From Candidatus Omnitrophota bacterium (lineage in GTDB: Bacteria > Omnitrophota > Gorgyraeia > 1-14-0-20-64-10 > JACQQZ01), in NCBI GenBank assembly GCA_016206755.1, contig JACQQZ010000090.1, forward strand, positions 1-14,770: DNA of 14,770 nt, read 5' to 3'. The translations under genes and the position numbers were made by a program. Positions 1-7,263 of the stretch are shown piece after piece (positions within the stretch are counted from its first letter, which is position 1; every line of letters starts with the position of its first letter). The notes under the pieces were generated by a model that ran no database searches, had not been told where the DNA came from, and saw only the letters and a program-made list of their open reading frames with translations.

Positions 1-110
1 CCCCTGACCCCAACCCCCCCTTACCAACATCAACGCAACCCCACTCTGCCAATATGTATGAGACACTGGCCTTCTGGAGGCGCACTTCTAGCCCGGCACC
101 CACAGTAACG

Positions 111-137
111 CCTCCGTTCCTCCTCCTCCGTTCCTCC
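111..137. repeat. 13-bp pyrimidine-rich tandem direct repeat upstream of cmoA
   Basis: CCTCCGTTCCTCC occurs at 111-123 and again at 125-137, one base apart, inside a pyrimidine-rich tract. The unit carries CCTCC, the same sequence as the anti-Shine-Dalgarno end of 16S rRNA. I see no convincing promoter or gene in positions 1-160. The left edge is a C-rich stretch with no coding signal I trust. A role in cmoA expression is possible but unsupported. Confidence 0.5.
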
Positions 138-160
138 GTCGATTTTAATTGGCGCAACCG

Positions 161-910
161 ATGGAAAGAGGTAAATTCTACGTTGTGGTTAAGGACAAGA
201 TTTTCTCAGCCAAACAACGCCGCGTCGAAGATTTTAATTTTGGGAAGCGGACGGCCGCAGTTTTTGACGACATGCTGGACCGGTCCGTTCCTTTTTATGC
301 CGAAATTCAGCGGATGATCGGCGAGATTGCATGCGATTTTGCCGCAGAAGGCACGAATGTTTACGATCTGGGCTGCTCGACCTGCGCCACTTTTCTGGCC
401 ATCGACCGGGTCGTTCCGAAAAACGTGCGTTTCATCGGCGTCGATTCTTCGGCGGAGATGCTTCGGAAAGGCCGCGAAAAGCTGAAGAAATACCGCGTCA
501 AACGTCCCTGCGAGCTGATCCGGGCGGATCTCAACAAGCCGGTTCGAATCGAGAACGCCTCCCTGGTGATCATGAACTTGACTCTCCAGTTTGTCCGGCC
601 TCTTTACCGGCATCGCCTGATTGAAAACGTTGCGCGTGGAATGAATAGAGACGGCTGTTTGATTTTAATTGAGAAGGTTCTCAGCAAGGATTCAACCCTC
701 AATCGCCTCTTCATCAATTATTACCACGCGTTTAAAAAGCGGCAAGGTTACAGCAGAATGGAAATCAGCCAGAAGAGGGAAGCGCTCGAGAACATTCTGA
801 TTCCTTATCGCGTCGAAGAAAATCGCGAGGTTCTCATCAACGGCGGATTTTCCCAGTGCGATGTCTTCTTTAAATGGTACAACTTTTGCGGGATCATCGC
901 GATCAAATGA
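161..910 (+). CDS. cmoA: Carboxy-S-adenosyl-L-methionine synthase CmoA
   Basis: CmoA converts SAM and prephenate to carboxy-SAM, the donor CmoB uses to make 5-oxyacetyluridine at the wobble base of some tRNAs. The protein is a Rossmann-fold SAM methyltransferase homologue and aligns along its whole length with my recollection of E. coli CmoA (247 aa). It shows SVPFY near the N-terminus, YDLGCS (residues 68-73), the acidic GVD and RADL positions, MNLTLQF and EISQKR. By that alignment the E. coli ligand residues Tyr39, Gly64, Asp89, Asp117, Asn132 and Arg199 are all kept; the Arg is residue 206 here. The start is uncertain. TTG at 149 and ATG at 161 are in frame, and GTG at 185 would match the E. 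coli N-terminus most closely, with AGAGG at 167-171 as a possible ribosome site. The end overlaps the next gene as ATGA. No cmoB is visible in the window. Confidence 0.93.
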   Translation: MERGKFYVVVKDKIFSAKQRRVEDFNFGKRTAAVFDDMLDRSVPFYAEIQRMIGEIACDFAAEGTNVYDLGCSTCATFLAIDRVVPKNVRFIGVDSSAEMLRKGREKLKKYRVKRPCELIRADLNKPVRIENASLVIMNLTLQFVRPLYRHRLIENVARGMNRDGCLILIEKVLSKDSTLNRLFINYYHAFKKRQGYSRMEISQKREALENILIPYRVEENREVLINGGFSQCDVFFKWYNFCGIIAIK

Positions 911-1683
911 AGAATGGGATGCATCAAGCCAACGTGGCCGTCGGAAACTTCTTCTTCAAATACCGCAACGGAATTTTCCCTGTGGTTTTGCTGCTGCTGG
1001 TGTTCACGATGCGTCCCCGCATTCTGCTGAATCTTCAGGCGGATCGATTTTTGGCCACGGTGGGATTCTGGGTGGCGCTGGCAGGCGAGCTTGTACGGCT
1101 GGCGACCATTGGCTTTGAATACATCGAGCGCGGGGGCAAGAAAGGGCGTGTTTACGCAAGCTCCCTGGTGCAAAAAGGGGTCTACGGCTTAACGCGCAAT
1201 CCGATGTACGCCGGCAATCTCCTCATCGTCATCGGAATCGTCATGGCCAGCGGGGCGCCGCTGGCTTATTGGACGGTCATCCCGTTCTTTTGCTTCGTTT
1301 ATCAGGCGATCATCACCGCCGAGGAAAATTTTCTCCGGAGCAAATTTGGAAGCGATTACGAAACTTACGCCGCCCATGTCCCCCGGTTCTTGCCCTCGTT
1401 TCGCGGATTCCGCGAAGCGTTTGACGGCGTGCGGTTCAATTGGCGGCGGCCGTTCAAGCAGGACTTGAGCACGATTGCTTGGGTGATGGCCATGCTGGTT
1501 GCATTGCCATGCTGGAGGGCTTTTTTTCTGTACGGCTGGGATGCCACCCAGCCCCTTTTTTATCAGACCGCACGACTTGAGCTGTCGGTCACAGCGTTGT
1601 ACGGCTTCCTCATTCTGCTTAAAAGACGAAAGTCCCCTTTGTTCTATTCCAAAGACGCCAGGACACACGCCGCGTCGTCTTAA
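907..1683 (+). CDS. Integral membrane ICMT/PEMT-family methyltransferase
   Basis: This 258-residue membrane protein carries the isoprenylcysteine carboxyl methyltransferase/phospholipid methyltransferase signature. That signature is LTRNPMYAGN at residues 95-104, followed by hydrophobic helices and EENFLRSKFG with a Glu pair at 139-140, the SAM-binding C-terminal part of the family. Predicted membrane segments lie near residues 22-38, 52-75, 101-135, 186-208 and 226-242. The ATG at 907 overlaps the cmoA stop as ATGA, so translation is probably coupled. An in-frame ATG at 874 lies inside cmoA and I consider it less likely. Bacterial members act on diverse small molecules, lipids or unknown substrates, and the substrate here cannot be read from sequence. 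The C-terminal two helices, after about residue 180, extend beyond the catalytic core. The family call is firm; the function is open. Confidence 0.85.
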   Translation: MKNGMHQANVAVGNFFFKYRNGIFPVVLLLLVFTMRPRILLNLQADRFLATVGFWVALAGELVRLATIGFEYIERGGKKGRVYASSLVQKGVYGLTRNPMYAGNLLIVIGIVMASGAPLAYWTVIPFFCFVYQAIITAEENFLRSKFGSDYETYAAHVPRFLPSFRGFREAFDGVRFNWRRPFKQDLSTIAWVMAMLVALPCWRAFFLYGWDATQPLFYQTARLELSVTALYGFLILLKRRKSPLFYSKDARTHAASS

Positions 1684-1693
1684 GCGGCCTGTC

Positions 1694-1770
1694 TAGCAGT
1701 CTGCTGAAAAACCGCATTGGGACAGGAGGCTCAAAAAGGGGCCGGATGCAAGGCGCGCGCAAGCGGCCGC
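1694..1770. repeat. Candidate dispersed non-coding repeat (CTGCTGAAAAA type)
   Basis: Just after the methyltransferase stop comes TAGCAGTCTGCTGAAAAACC, which includes the 11-bp palindrome AGCAGTCTGCT (1695-1705). It is followed by GGCTCAAAAAGGGG and GGATGCAAGGCGCG. From memory, this order (CTGCTGAAAAA, then CAAAAAGG, then GATGCAAGGCGC) recurs as an intergenic repeat in several deltaproteobacterial, Nitrospirota and candidate-phylum genomes. Only one copy is in this window, so the repeat nature is an inference. It could also act as a weak 3'-end structure for the upstream operon. Confidence 0.4.
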
Positions 1771-1822
1771 GGAGGCGGGGGATTTCTCTCAGATCGTGAA
1801 TGCGTTCCGCCCATGAACCTTA

Positions 1823-1862
1823 GATGACAATTCTTTCATGCCAAATTCATCTCGGTGTCATC
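1823..1862. promoter_or_regulatory. 7-bp inverted repeat upstream of the ThDP enzyme operon
   Basis: GATGACA (1823-1829) and TGTCATC (1856-1862) form a perfect inverted repeat with a 26-base spacer, about 100 bases before the operon start. It could be an operator or an RNA stem. The long spacer and short arms make chance a real possibility, and I found no clear -35/-10 pair beside it. Confidence 0.2.
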
Positions 1863-1900
1863 GTGCGGGGTTACAGTGTCGTCGAAATGTTGATCGTAGA

Positions 1901-1966
1901 ATGAAGCGAGAAGGAGAAAACGCCATTTACCTGATCCTGATTGGAATTGCGGGACTGATCCGGTGA
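1901..1966 (+). CDS. Putative 21-residue leader peptide or mini-ORF, Ile/Leu-rich
   Basis: An ATG-started ORF of 21 codons ends in TGA at 1964-1966, overlapping the GTG start at 1963 of the next gene as GTGA. Its second half contains IYLILIGIAGLI, unusually rich in Ile and Leu, after a charged start (MKREGEN). Two readings are possible. It may be a leader peptide whose translation delivers ribosomes to the downstream start. It may instead be a tiny membrane peptide. A strong AAGGAG lies inside it at 1911-1916, too far upstream to serve the GTG at 1963, and the ORF's own ATG has no clear ribosome site. A chance ORF of this length is quite possible. Confidence 0.3.
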   Translation: MKREGENAIYLILIGIAGLIR

Positions 1967-3609
1967 ACGCAGCAGAATTATTTGTGCGATGCCTTGAACG
2001 GGAAGGGGTGGAGTATGTTTTCGGGTTGCCCGGAGAGGAGAATCTGGCGTTTTTGGATGCCCTGTCGGAAAGTTCCATCCGCTTCATCTCGACCCGCCAT
2101 GAGCAAGGCGCGGCTTTTATGGCGGATGTTTATGGCCGCTTGACCGGAAAGGCAGGGGTTTGTTCGAGCACGTTGGGGCCTGGAGCGACCAACCTCGTCA
2201 CCGGGGTGGCCGATGCTTTTTTAGACCGCGTTCCGATGGTGGCCATCACCGCTCAATCCGGAATGGAAACGGTGCACAAGGAATCGCATCAGGCCATTGA
2301 TCTGTTGGGCATGTTTCGTTCGGTGACCAAGTGGAATGCCTCGATTCGCCATCCCTCCGTTGTGACAGAGGTCGTTCGAAAGGCGTTTAAAATTTCCCAA
2401 GCGGAAAAGCCGGGTCCTTGCCATCTGGAGCTGCCGGAGGATGTTGCCGGATGCGAAGCAAAGGGAGAGCCCCTTGTGCCGATGAAAACACGCCGTCCTT
2501 CTCCGGACCGGCCGTCTCTTCAAGCGGCGGCGGAGATGATCGCCTCTTCCGGGCAGCCGATTATTTTGGCTGGAAACGGCGTCATCCGCGGCGGCGCTTC
2601 CGAAGAGCTGCGGAAATTCTCCAAGGCCGCCGGCATTCCTGTAGCCAATACTTTTATGGGAAAGGGTGTCGTGCCTTGGGAGGATGAGCTTTCTCTTTTA
2701 TCCATCGGGTTGCAGGCGCACGACTACGTCAATTGCGGGTTTGATCGGGCGGACCTGGTGATTGCGGTCGGCTACGATTTCGCCGAATACGCCCCTCATT
2801 TTTGGAATCCCCAGCAGAATAAAAAAATCATCCACATCGATTTTACGGCCGGCGAAGTGGACGCCGCCTATACGCCGGCGGTGGAAATCGTGGCGGACAT
2901 CCGGGAAACTTTGGAATTGTTGCGCCCGCTGGTTCCCCCTCTTATTCAAGAAAAAAAACATTCCGCCATTCCTCAGATGTTGCGCCAGTATATCCTGGGG
3001 GATTTGAAACGCTTGAATCAGGATGAGTCGTTTCCCTTAAAGCCGCAGAGAGTTCTTCACGATTTGCATTCAGTCCTGGGCCGAAAAGATTTGGTCATCA
3101 GCGACGTCGGGGCCCACAAGCTTTGGATCGCCCGGATGTATTTGGCCTCGGAACCGAATACCGTCATCATTTCCAACGGGTTTGCAGCGATGGGGATTGC
3201 CTTTCCGGGGGCGATTGCCGCCGGGCTTGCCTATCCGGACCGTCACGTTGTGGCGGCGTGCGGCGACGGAGGATTTCTCATGAACAGCCAGGAGATGGAA
3301 ACCGCCGTCCGGCTAAAACTCCACCCCGCGGTTCTTATTTTCAACGACAACGGCTACGGGCTGATTCGCTGGAAGCAAGAGGCCAGATTCCACCGCGCGG
3401 CGGGGGTTTCTCTGGGAAATCCGGATTGGGTGAAATTCGCCGAATCGTTCGGCGCAAAAGGTTACCGCATCGAGGCGGCGGCGGATTTGAAGAAAGTCCT
3501 CCAGGAGGCCCTTCGTCAAAAAGTTCCCACCGTGATTGATGTTCCAATCGACTACCAGGAACAGGGCCACCTGATCGAACAATTGGGGCATTTGGTATGC
3601 CCCCTTTAA
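1963..3609 (+). CDS. Acetolactate-synthase-like ThDP enzyme, candidate 2-oxoglutarate decarboxylase
   Basis: This 548-residue ThDP-dependent enzyme has the full three-domain layout of the acetolactate synthase/pyruvate decarboxylase superfamily. The catalytic Glu is E47 in RHEQGA. The central domain spans roughly 190-330. The Mg-ThDP motif is GDG at 434-436 through NDN at 461-463. GTG is chosen as start because MNAAELFVRCLEREGVEYVFG is a typical family N-terminus and the frame has no other start after the TAG at 1897. The closest paralogues are annotated acetolactate synthase large subunit. However, the next gene overlaps it by 13 bases and encodes a succinate-semialdehyde dehydrogenase, and no ilvN or ilvC is present. 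In Synechococcus PCC 7002 this same pair encodes 2-oxoglutarate decarboxylase plus SSADH, which replaces 2-oxoglutarate dehydrogenase. The family call is firm; the decarboxylase assignment rests on gene context. Confidence 0.8.
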   Translation: MNAAELFVRCLEREGVEYVFGLPGEENLAFLDALSESSIRFISTRHEQGAAFMADVYGRLTGKAGVCSSTLGPGATNLVTGVADAFLDRVPMVAITAQSGMETVHKESHQAIDLLGMFRSVTKWNASIRHPSVVTEVVRKAFKISQAEKPGPCHLELPEDVAGCEAKGEPLVPMKTRRPSPDRPSLQAAAEMIASSGQPIILAGNGVIRGGASEELRKFSKAAGIPVANTFMGKGVVPWEDELSLLSIGLQAHDYVNCGFDRADLVIAVGYDFAEYAPHFWNPQQNKKIIHIDFTAGEVDAAYTPAVEIVADIRETLELLRPLVPPLIQEKKHSAIPQMLRQYILGDLKRLNQDESFPLKPQRVLHDLHSVLGRKDLVISDVGAHKLWIARMYLASEPNTVIISNGFAAMGIAFPGAIAAGLAYPDRHVVAACGDGGFLMNSQEMETAVRLKLHPAVLIFNDNGYGLIRWKQEARFHRAAGVSLGNPDWVKFAESFGAKGYRIEAAADLKKVLQEALRQKVPTVIDVPIDYQEQGHLIEQLGHLVCPL

Positions 3610-4982
3610 TTCAATCCGCCCTGGCTTCCGTCAATCCTGCCACCGGCGAGAGAATCCGCAGCTACCCGGAGCATACCCCTCGGGAAATCGAAGCGATGAT
3701 TCTTCGCGGCCACAAGGCTTTTACCGCGTGGTCTCGAACGCCTGTTTCCCAGCGCTGCAAGATGATCGCTCAAGCGGCGGCGTTTTTGCGCCGGCAAAAA
3801 GATTCGTATGCGGAATTGATGGCGCGAGAAATGGGGAAACCGCTGGCGCAAGGCCGGGCCGAAATCGAAAAATGCGCTTGGGCCTGCGGCTACACTGCAG
3901 ACAACGCCGCTCAATTCCTCGCCCCGGAACAGGTGAAAACGGAAGCGTCCAAAAGCTACGTGGTATTTCAGGCGCTGGGGGTGGTGTTGGCGATCATGCC
4001 GTGGAATTTTCCTTTCTGGCAGGCGTTTCGGGCCGCCGTTCCCGCTTTGGCGGCGGGCAATGCCGTGATCTTAAAACACGCCTCGAACGTCTCCGGGTGC
4101 GCCCTGGAAATCGAAAGCTTGTTTCAGCGCGCCGGTTTTCCGGAAGGGGTATTTCAAGCGGCCCTGGTGGAATCCAATCGCGTAGGATCGCTGATTGAAC
4201 ACCCCCTGATTCGCGGCGTGACGTTGACCGGCAGCAGCGGCGCAGGCATGGATGTTGCGAGCCAGGCAGGGAGTTATTTGAAAAAAACGGTCCTCGAATT
4301 GGGCGGCAGCGATCCGTACATTATTTTGGAAGATGCAGACTTGAAATCGGCAGCGCAGGCGTGTGCCGTCTCCCGGATGATCAATTCAGGGCAAAGTTGC
4401 ATTGCGGCCAAGCGGTTTATCGTTGTCCGGGCGGTGAGGAATGAATTCGAAAAACTTTTTGTCCAAAATATGGAGGCCCAGAAAATGGGAGATCCTTTTG
4501 AAGAAGGGGTCACGGTGGGGCCTCTGGCTCGATTGGATCTGCGCGATCAGCTGCATGCCCAGGTGCAAGAAACAATTCATCAGGGGGCCGGTCTTCTTTT
4601 GGGAGGGCGCATCCCGCCGCTCAAGGGGGCCTATTATCCGCCCACCGTTCTGACGGATGTTCCCGAAGGCAGCCCGGCCTACGAAGAGGAAATTTTTGGG
4701 CCGGTCGCTGCGATCATCCCCGTGGAGGATGCCGCACAGGCCGTTGACGTGGCCAATCGGTCGCCGTTTGGTTTGGGCGCCGCCATTTTCACCGCCGATC
4801 GGAAGCGAGGCGAGCAAATGGCCGTCGAAGATTTGGAAGCCGGCTCTTGTTTTGTGAATGCGCACGTACAATCGGACCCGCGCCTTCCTTTTGGCGGAAT
4901 CAAAGATTCCGGATACGGCAGGGAGCTGTCTGTTTTTGGAATTCGGGAATTTGTGAACATCAAGACGGTCGTCGTTGCTTAA
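3597..4982 (+). CDS. sad: Succinate-semialdehyde dehydrogenase (Sad/YneI type)
   Basis: This 461-residue aldehyde dehydrogenase oxidises succinic semialdehyde to succinate with NAD(P)+. Length and sequence follow E. coli Sad/YneI (462 aa by memory): SVNPATGE at the N-terminus, REMGKP, IMPWNFP with Asn137, LELGGSDP with general base Glu234, GQSC with catalytic Cys268, and EEIFGPVAA and PFGG..SGYGREL near the C-terminus. All catalytic residues are present. The ATG lies 13 bases before the end of the ThDP enzyme gene, so the two are almost certainly co-translated and probably act in sequence, the decarboxylase supplying the semialdehyde. The stop overlaps that of the convergent minus-strand gene at 4979-4982 (TTAA). 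A role in GABA breakdown is the alternative, but no aminotransferase is nearby. Confidence 0.88.
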   Translation: MPPLIQSALASVNPATGERIRSYPEHTPREIEAMILRGHKAFTAWSRTPVSQRCKMIAQAAAFLRRQKDSYAELMAREMGKPLAQGRAEIEKCAWACGYTADNAAQFLAPEQVKTEASKSYVVFQALGVVLAIMPWNFPFWQAFRAAVPALAAGNAVILKHASNVSGCALEIESLFQRAGFPEGVFQAALVESNRVGSLIEHPLIRGVTLTGSSGAGMDVASQAGSYLKKTVLELGGSDPYIILEDADLKSAAQACAVSRMINSGQSCIAAKRFIVVRAVRNEFEKLFVQNMEAQKMGDPFEEGVTVGPLARLDLRDQLHAQVQETIHQGAGLLLGGRIPPLKGAYYPPTVLTDVPEGSPAYEEEIFGPVAAIIPVEDAAQAVDVANRSPFGLGAAIFTADRKRGEQMAVEDLEAGSCFVNAHVQSDPRLPFGGIKDSGYGRELSVFGIREFVNIKTVVVA

Positions 4983-7234
4983 AGAGCCGGACCCTCCACC
5001 GGTTTTAAGCGAACGGTTCCTTCAGCCGCGTCTTCTGTGATCGGGTGAAAACCCGGAATCCGGATTTCTAAAAAGGGCGGGGGGCGATGCCATTGGGCGG
5101 TCCAACTGACAATCGGTCCATCGCGATGCGGCTTGATCGTCACTGAAATCACGCCGAACTCCGTCGGGGCAGGGCCGAAAAACAGCGGTTTTTCTTGAAT
5201 CAGCCACTCCGGCAACAGTCCGCTGCCCAGAATCAAACGCCCGGCCTCTTCGCGCACAAAACAATTGCGCAACATCAAAATCCATTCCGCAGCGGCCCAG
5301 ATGTGCTGACCGTCCCCCATGCAGCCCCCCTTTGTCCAGGGATGCACCGCTTCCGGCCACTGTCCGGTAGGGCTGGCCAGATCGGCCACGCTTTGAATGA
5401 GTTCGGCACAGCGGGGGTCTGCCTGGCGCAGCAAAACTTGGGCGACATCCAAAGTGAGGTACGGGTTAATCCCGGAATGGCTCATGTCTTGGAAAAATCC
5501 GCCGCGAAAGAAACAATGCTTCAAAAGATACTCGACGGTGGCTCTCAGGCGAGGATCGTCAGGCCCAAGCACTTTGAGAGGATACCCCCCTGCGATGGAC
5601 CCGATCGCCCCCGGATCGAGCCGGCGATAGGGAGAGGCCGGCATGGCGATTGTTTTAAACCGCTGGGTGACGGTCGACAAGCTCCGGTCAATGCATTGAA
5701 GGAAGCCGTTGCCATCGTTCAGCAGATCCTGCGCCAACCGGAGATCGCCGTAGCCCCTCACCAATTCGGATGCGGCCTGCAGTCCGGCCGCTCCCCAAAA
5801 ATCATCCCAGTAGTAGTAATCGCTGGGTCCCAAATGCTCTGCGCTGTATCCCGCTGGAAACAACCCTGCGTGGGGTGTTGGCGGGGCGGCGGGGAGGCGT
5901 TTGCGCCGAATCCACCCGGCTGCGCGGAAAATCATCTCTTTCCATTTCAATTTGGGCGGATGGCCCATGATGGCGCAGAAGCGTTCCATGGCCCACAATG
6001 CTTCCCCGTTGGAATCCCACTCTCCTTCCTGCGAGAGAAAATATCCGGCGGGAGTTTGGCGTTTTGGAAATAGATCGATGACTTTTTCAGCCCGTTTTCC
6101 CAGGCCCAGACAGAGCAACGCATGCATGATGAATGCGGCGTCTCGAAACCAAAACCGTTTGTAGGTGTAGGGGCCGGGGTAGATGTCTCCGGGGGCATGG
6201 AGCACCAATGAGCGAACGGCGGCGTCGTATAAAAATTGCCATCGCGGGTTGGGGATTTGGAGGGAACAGGTCCCCGAGATCGCCGAATCCCACCGGCCCG
6301 GCTCCGCTGTTTTTGCAAAAGGAATATGGACGGTCACTTCCCGGGTTTGGCCCGCCGGAATTTTAAAGAGCGCCGCCGCCGTGGCCATTCCGACCGGACA
6401 ATCCATCACCGCTTCTTCCGCCTCCGGCTCTTCCAATCGCCGATAAACATCGCCGATTTGAAATCTTGAAAAACGCATCGAGTCCGGTTTTTCTTCAAAA
6501 AAGACTTTTTCTTTTCCGTTGATCTCCCAACCGGGGCAACCCGGGGCGTCTTGAATCAGCTTGATTTGATGAACGAAGCTCACCCCTTCCGGATTGTAGG
6601 GCCTCAACGAAACGACCAATTGCGCGCCGGTTTTGGCGGAGCCCTTGAGCTTCATTTGACAGGCGGCGGATTTTTCTTTCGAGATCATTTGGACGGCGAC
6701 TTCCAGCCGAAGCTCTTTTGATTCTGTCGACGTCCAAATGGACAGCCCTTCTTTCATTCTTAATTTTTGCACGCACTCTCTGCTGCGCGCCGGGATCAGC
6801 GGGGATTGCCCTTCACGGATGATCCAGCCGTCGAGAGACCAGCCATCGTAGACCGGCGTCAGCAAACCGCGCGGATCCACAATGGGGAACTCCGCCAAGT
6901 CCGGCAATCCGACGGCGGTCCAGTTGCGGTGGGTCAAATTGATGTGGGTCAGGGAGAATGCCCGGGGGATAAATGAATGGTCTTTCGGATCGAATTGGCG
7001 CACAATCCAATACGGCCAAACCCAATCGAGATTGTATTGAATGACCTGGCTGTTGATCAAACCCCGCGCATGTAAAACCGACGCGGCGCGCAGCAGCTCT
7101 GCCGGGGCTGCAACCTCAGAGGGTTGTCCAAAACGGGACAAGCGGGCCAACAGCAAGACCGGGTCCAGGAACCCCTGGGAAACGGCCAGCTTTCGAATGA
7201 TGAATTTCCAAGGAAACCACCTCTGCCACCGCAT
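4979..7234 (-). CDS. Six-hairpin glycosidase-like protein of unknown specificity
   Basis: This 751-residue protein has no signal peptide I can see. Residues about 1-110 include PSEVAAPAELLRAASVL and a run of aromatic residues (NLDWVWPYW). About 110-340 look like a beta-sandwich. From about 350 on there are repeated helical motifs of an (alpha/alpha)6 barrel: RFWFRDAAF with Asp365, YYYWDDFWGAAG near 470-483, GQWPEA with Glu628, and MGDGQHIWAAAEW near 637-650. That pattern resembles glucoamylase, debranching and related six-hairpin glycosidases, with Asp365 and Glu628 as candidate acids. I do not recognise a named family, and substrate and reaction are unknown. The gene is divergent from the unknown gene at 7264 and convergent with sad, overlapping it by 4 bases. 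GGAAC lies shortly upstream of the ATG as a weak ribosome site. Confidence 0.75.
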   Translation of the reverse strand: MRWQRWFPWKFIIRKLAVSQGFLDPVLLLARLSRFGQPSEVAAPAELLRAASVLHARGLINSQVIQYNLDWVWPYWIVRQFDPKDHSFIPRAFSLTHINLTHRNWTAVGLPDLAEFPIVDPRGLLTPVYDGWSLDGWIIREGQSPLIPARSRECVQKLRMKEGLSIWTSTESKELRLEVAVQMISKEKSAACQMKLKGSAKTGAQLVVSLRPYNPEGVSFVHQIKLIQDAPGCPGWEINGKEKVFFEEKPDSMRFSRFQIGDVYRRLEEPEAEEAVMDCPVGMATAAALFKIPAGQTREVTVHIPFAKTAEPGRWDSAISGTCSLQIPNPRWQFLYDAAVRSLVLHAPGDIYPGPYTYKRFWFRDAAFIMHALLCLGLGKRAEKVIDLFPKRQTPAGYFLSQEGEWDSNGEALWAMERFCAIMGHPPKLKWKEMIFRAAGWIRRKRLPAAPPTPHAGLFPAGYSAEHLGPSDYYYWDDFWGAAGLQAASELVRGYGDLRLAQDLLNDGNGFLQCIDRSLSTVTQRFKTIAMPASPYRRLDPGAIGSIAGGYPLKVLGPDDPRLRATVEYLLKHCFFRGGFFQDMSHSGINPYLTLDVAQVLLRQADPRCAELIQSVADLASPTGQWPEAVHPWTKGGCMGDGQHIWAAAEWILMLRNCFVREEAGRLILGSGLLPEWLIQEKPLFFGPAPTEFGVISVTIKPHRDGPIVSWTAQWHRPPPFLEIRIPGFHPITEDAAEGTVRLKPVEGPAL

Positions 7235-7247
7235 TGCGTTCCATTGT

Positions 7248-7259
7248 CTATTATAATAG
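7248..7259. promoter_or_regulatory. 12-bp palindrome with TATAAT on both strands (divergent promoter)
   Basis: CTATTATAATAG is a perfect palindrome between the divergent genes starting at 7234 (minus) and 7264 (plus). It gives a consensus -10 TATAAT on the plus strand at 7252-7257 and on the minus strand at 7255-7250. With the usual 7-base step, the plus start would be 7264, the A of the ATG, and the minus start 7243, a 9-base leader. Neither strand has a recognisable -35 or extended -10. An operator is the alternative. Confidence 0.45.
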
Positions 7260-7263
7260 GGAT

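Noticed and set aside
54..317. 87-codon plus-strand frame at the left edge
   Set aside because: It is out of frame with cmoA, which it overlaps, and is Ser/Pro/Phe/Trp-rich with no family resemblance.
1910..1935. Start of the ThDP enzyme further upstream behind AAGGAG (1911-1916)
   Set aside because: The enzyme frame has no ATG, GTG or TTG between the TAG at 1897 and GTG 1963, and the family N-terminus begins at 1963.
1836..2087. 83-codon minus-strand frame spanning the spacer before the ThDP enzyme
   Set aside because: It overlaps the conserved N-terminus of the ThDP enzyme and has no recognisable sequence.
1963..3609. Plain branched-chain amino-acid acetolactate synthase (ilvB/ilvG)
   Set aside because: There is no ilvN, ilvC, ilvD or leu gene nearby, and the overlapping partner is a succinate-semialdehyde dehydrogenase. 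I keep it only as an alternative until a phylogeny or assay is done.
5195..6073. 292-codon plus-strand frame opposite the glycosidase-like gene
   Set aside because: Low-complexity, Pro/Gly/Arg/Gln-rich translation with no motif, while the minus-strand frame has clear barrel motifs over its full length.
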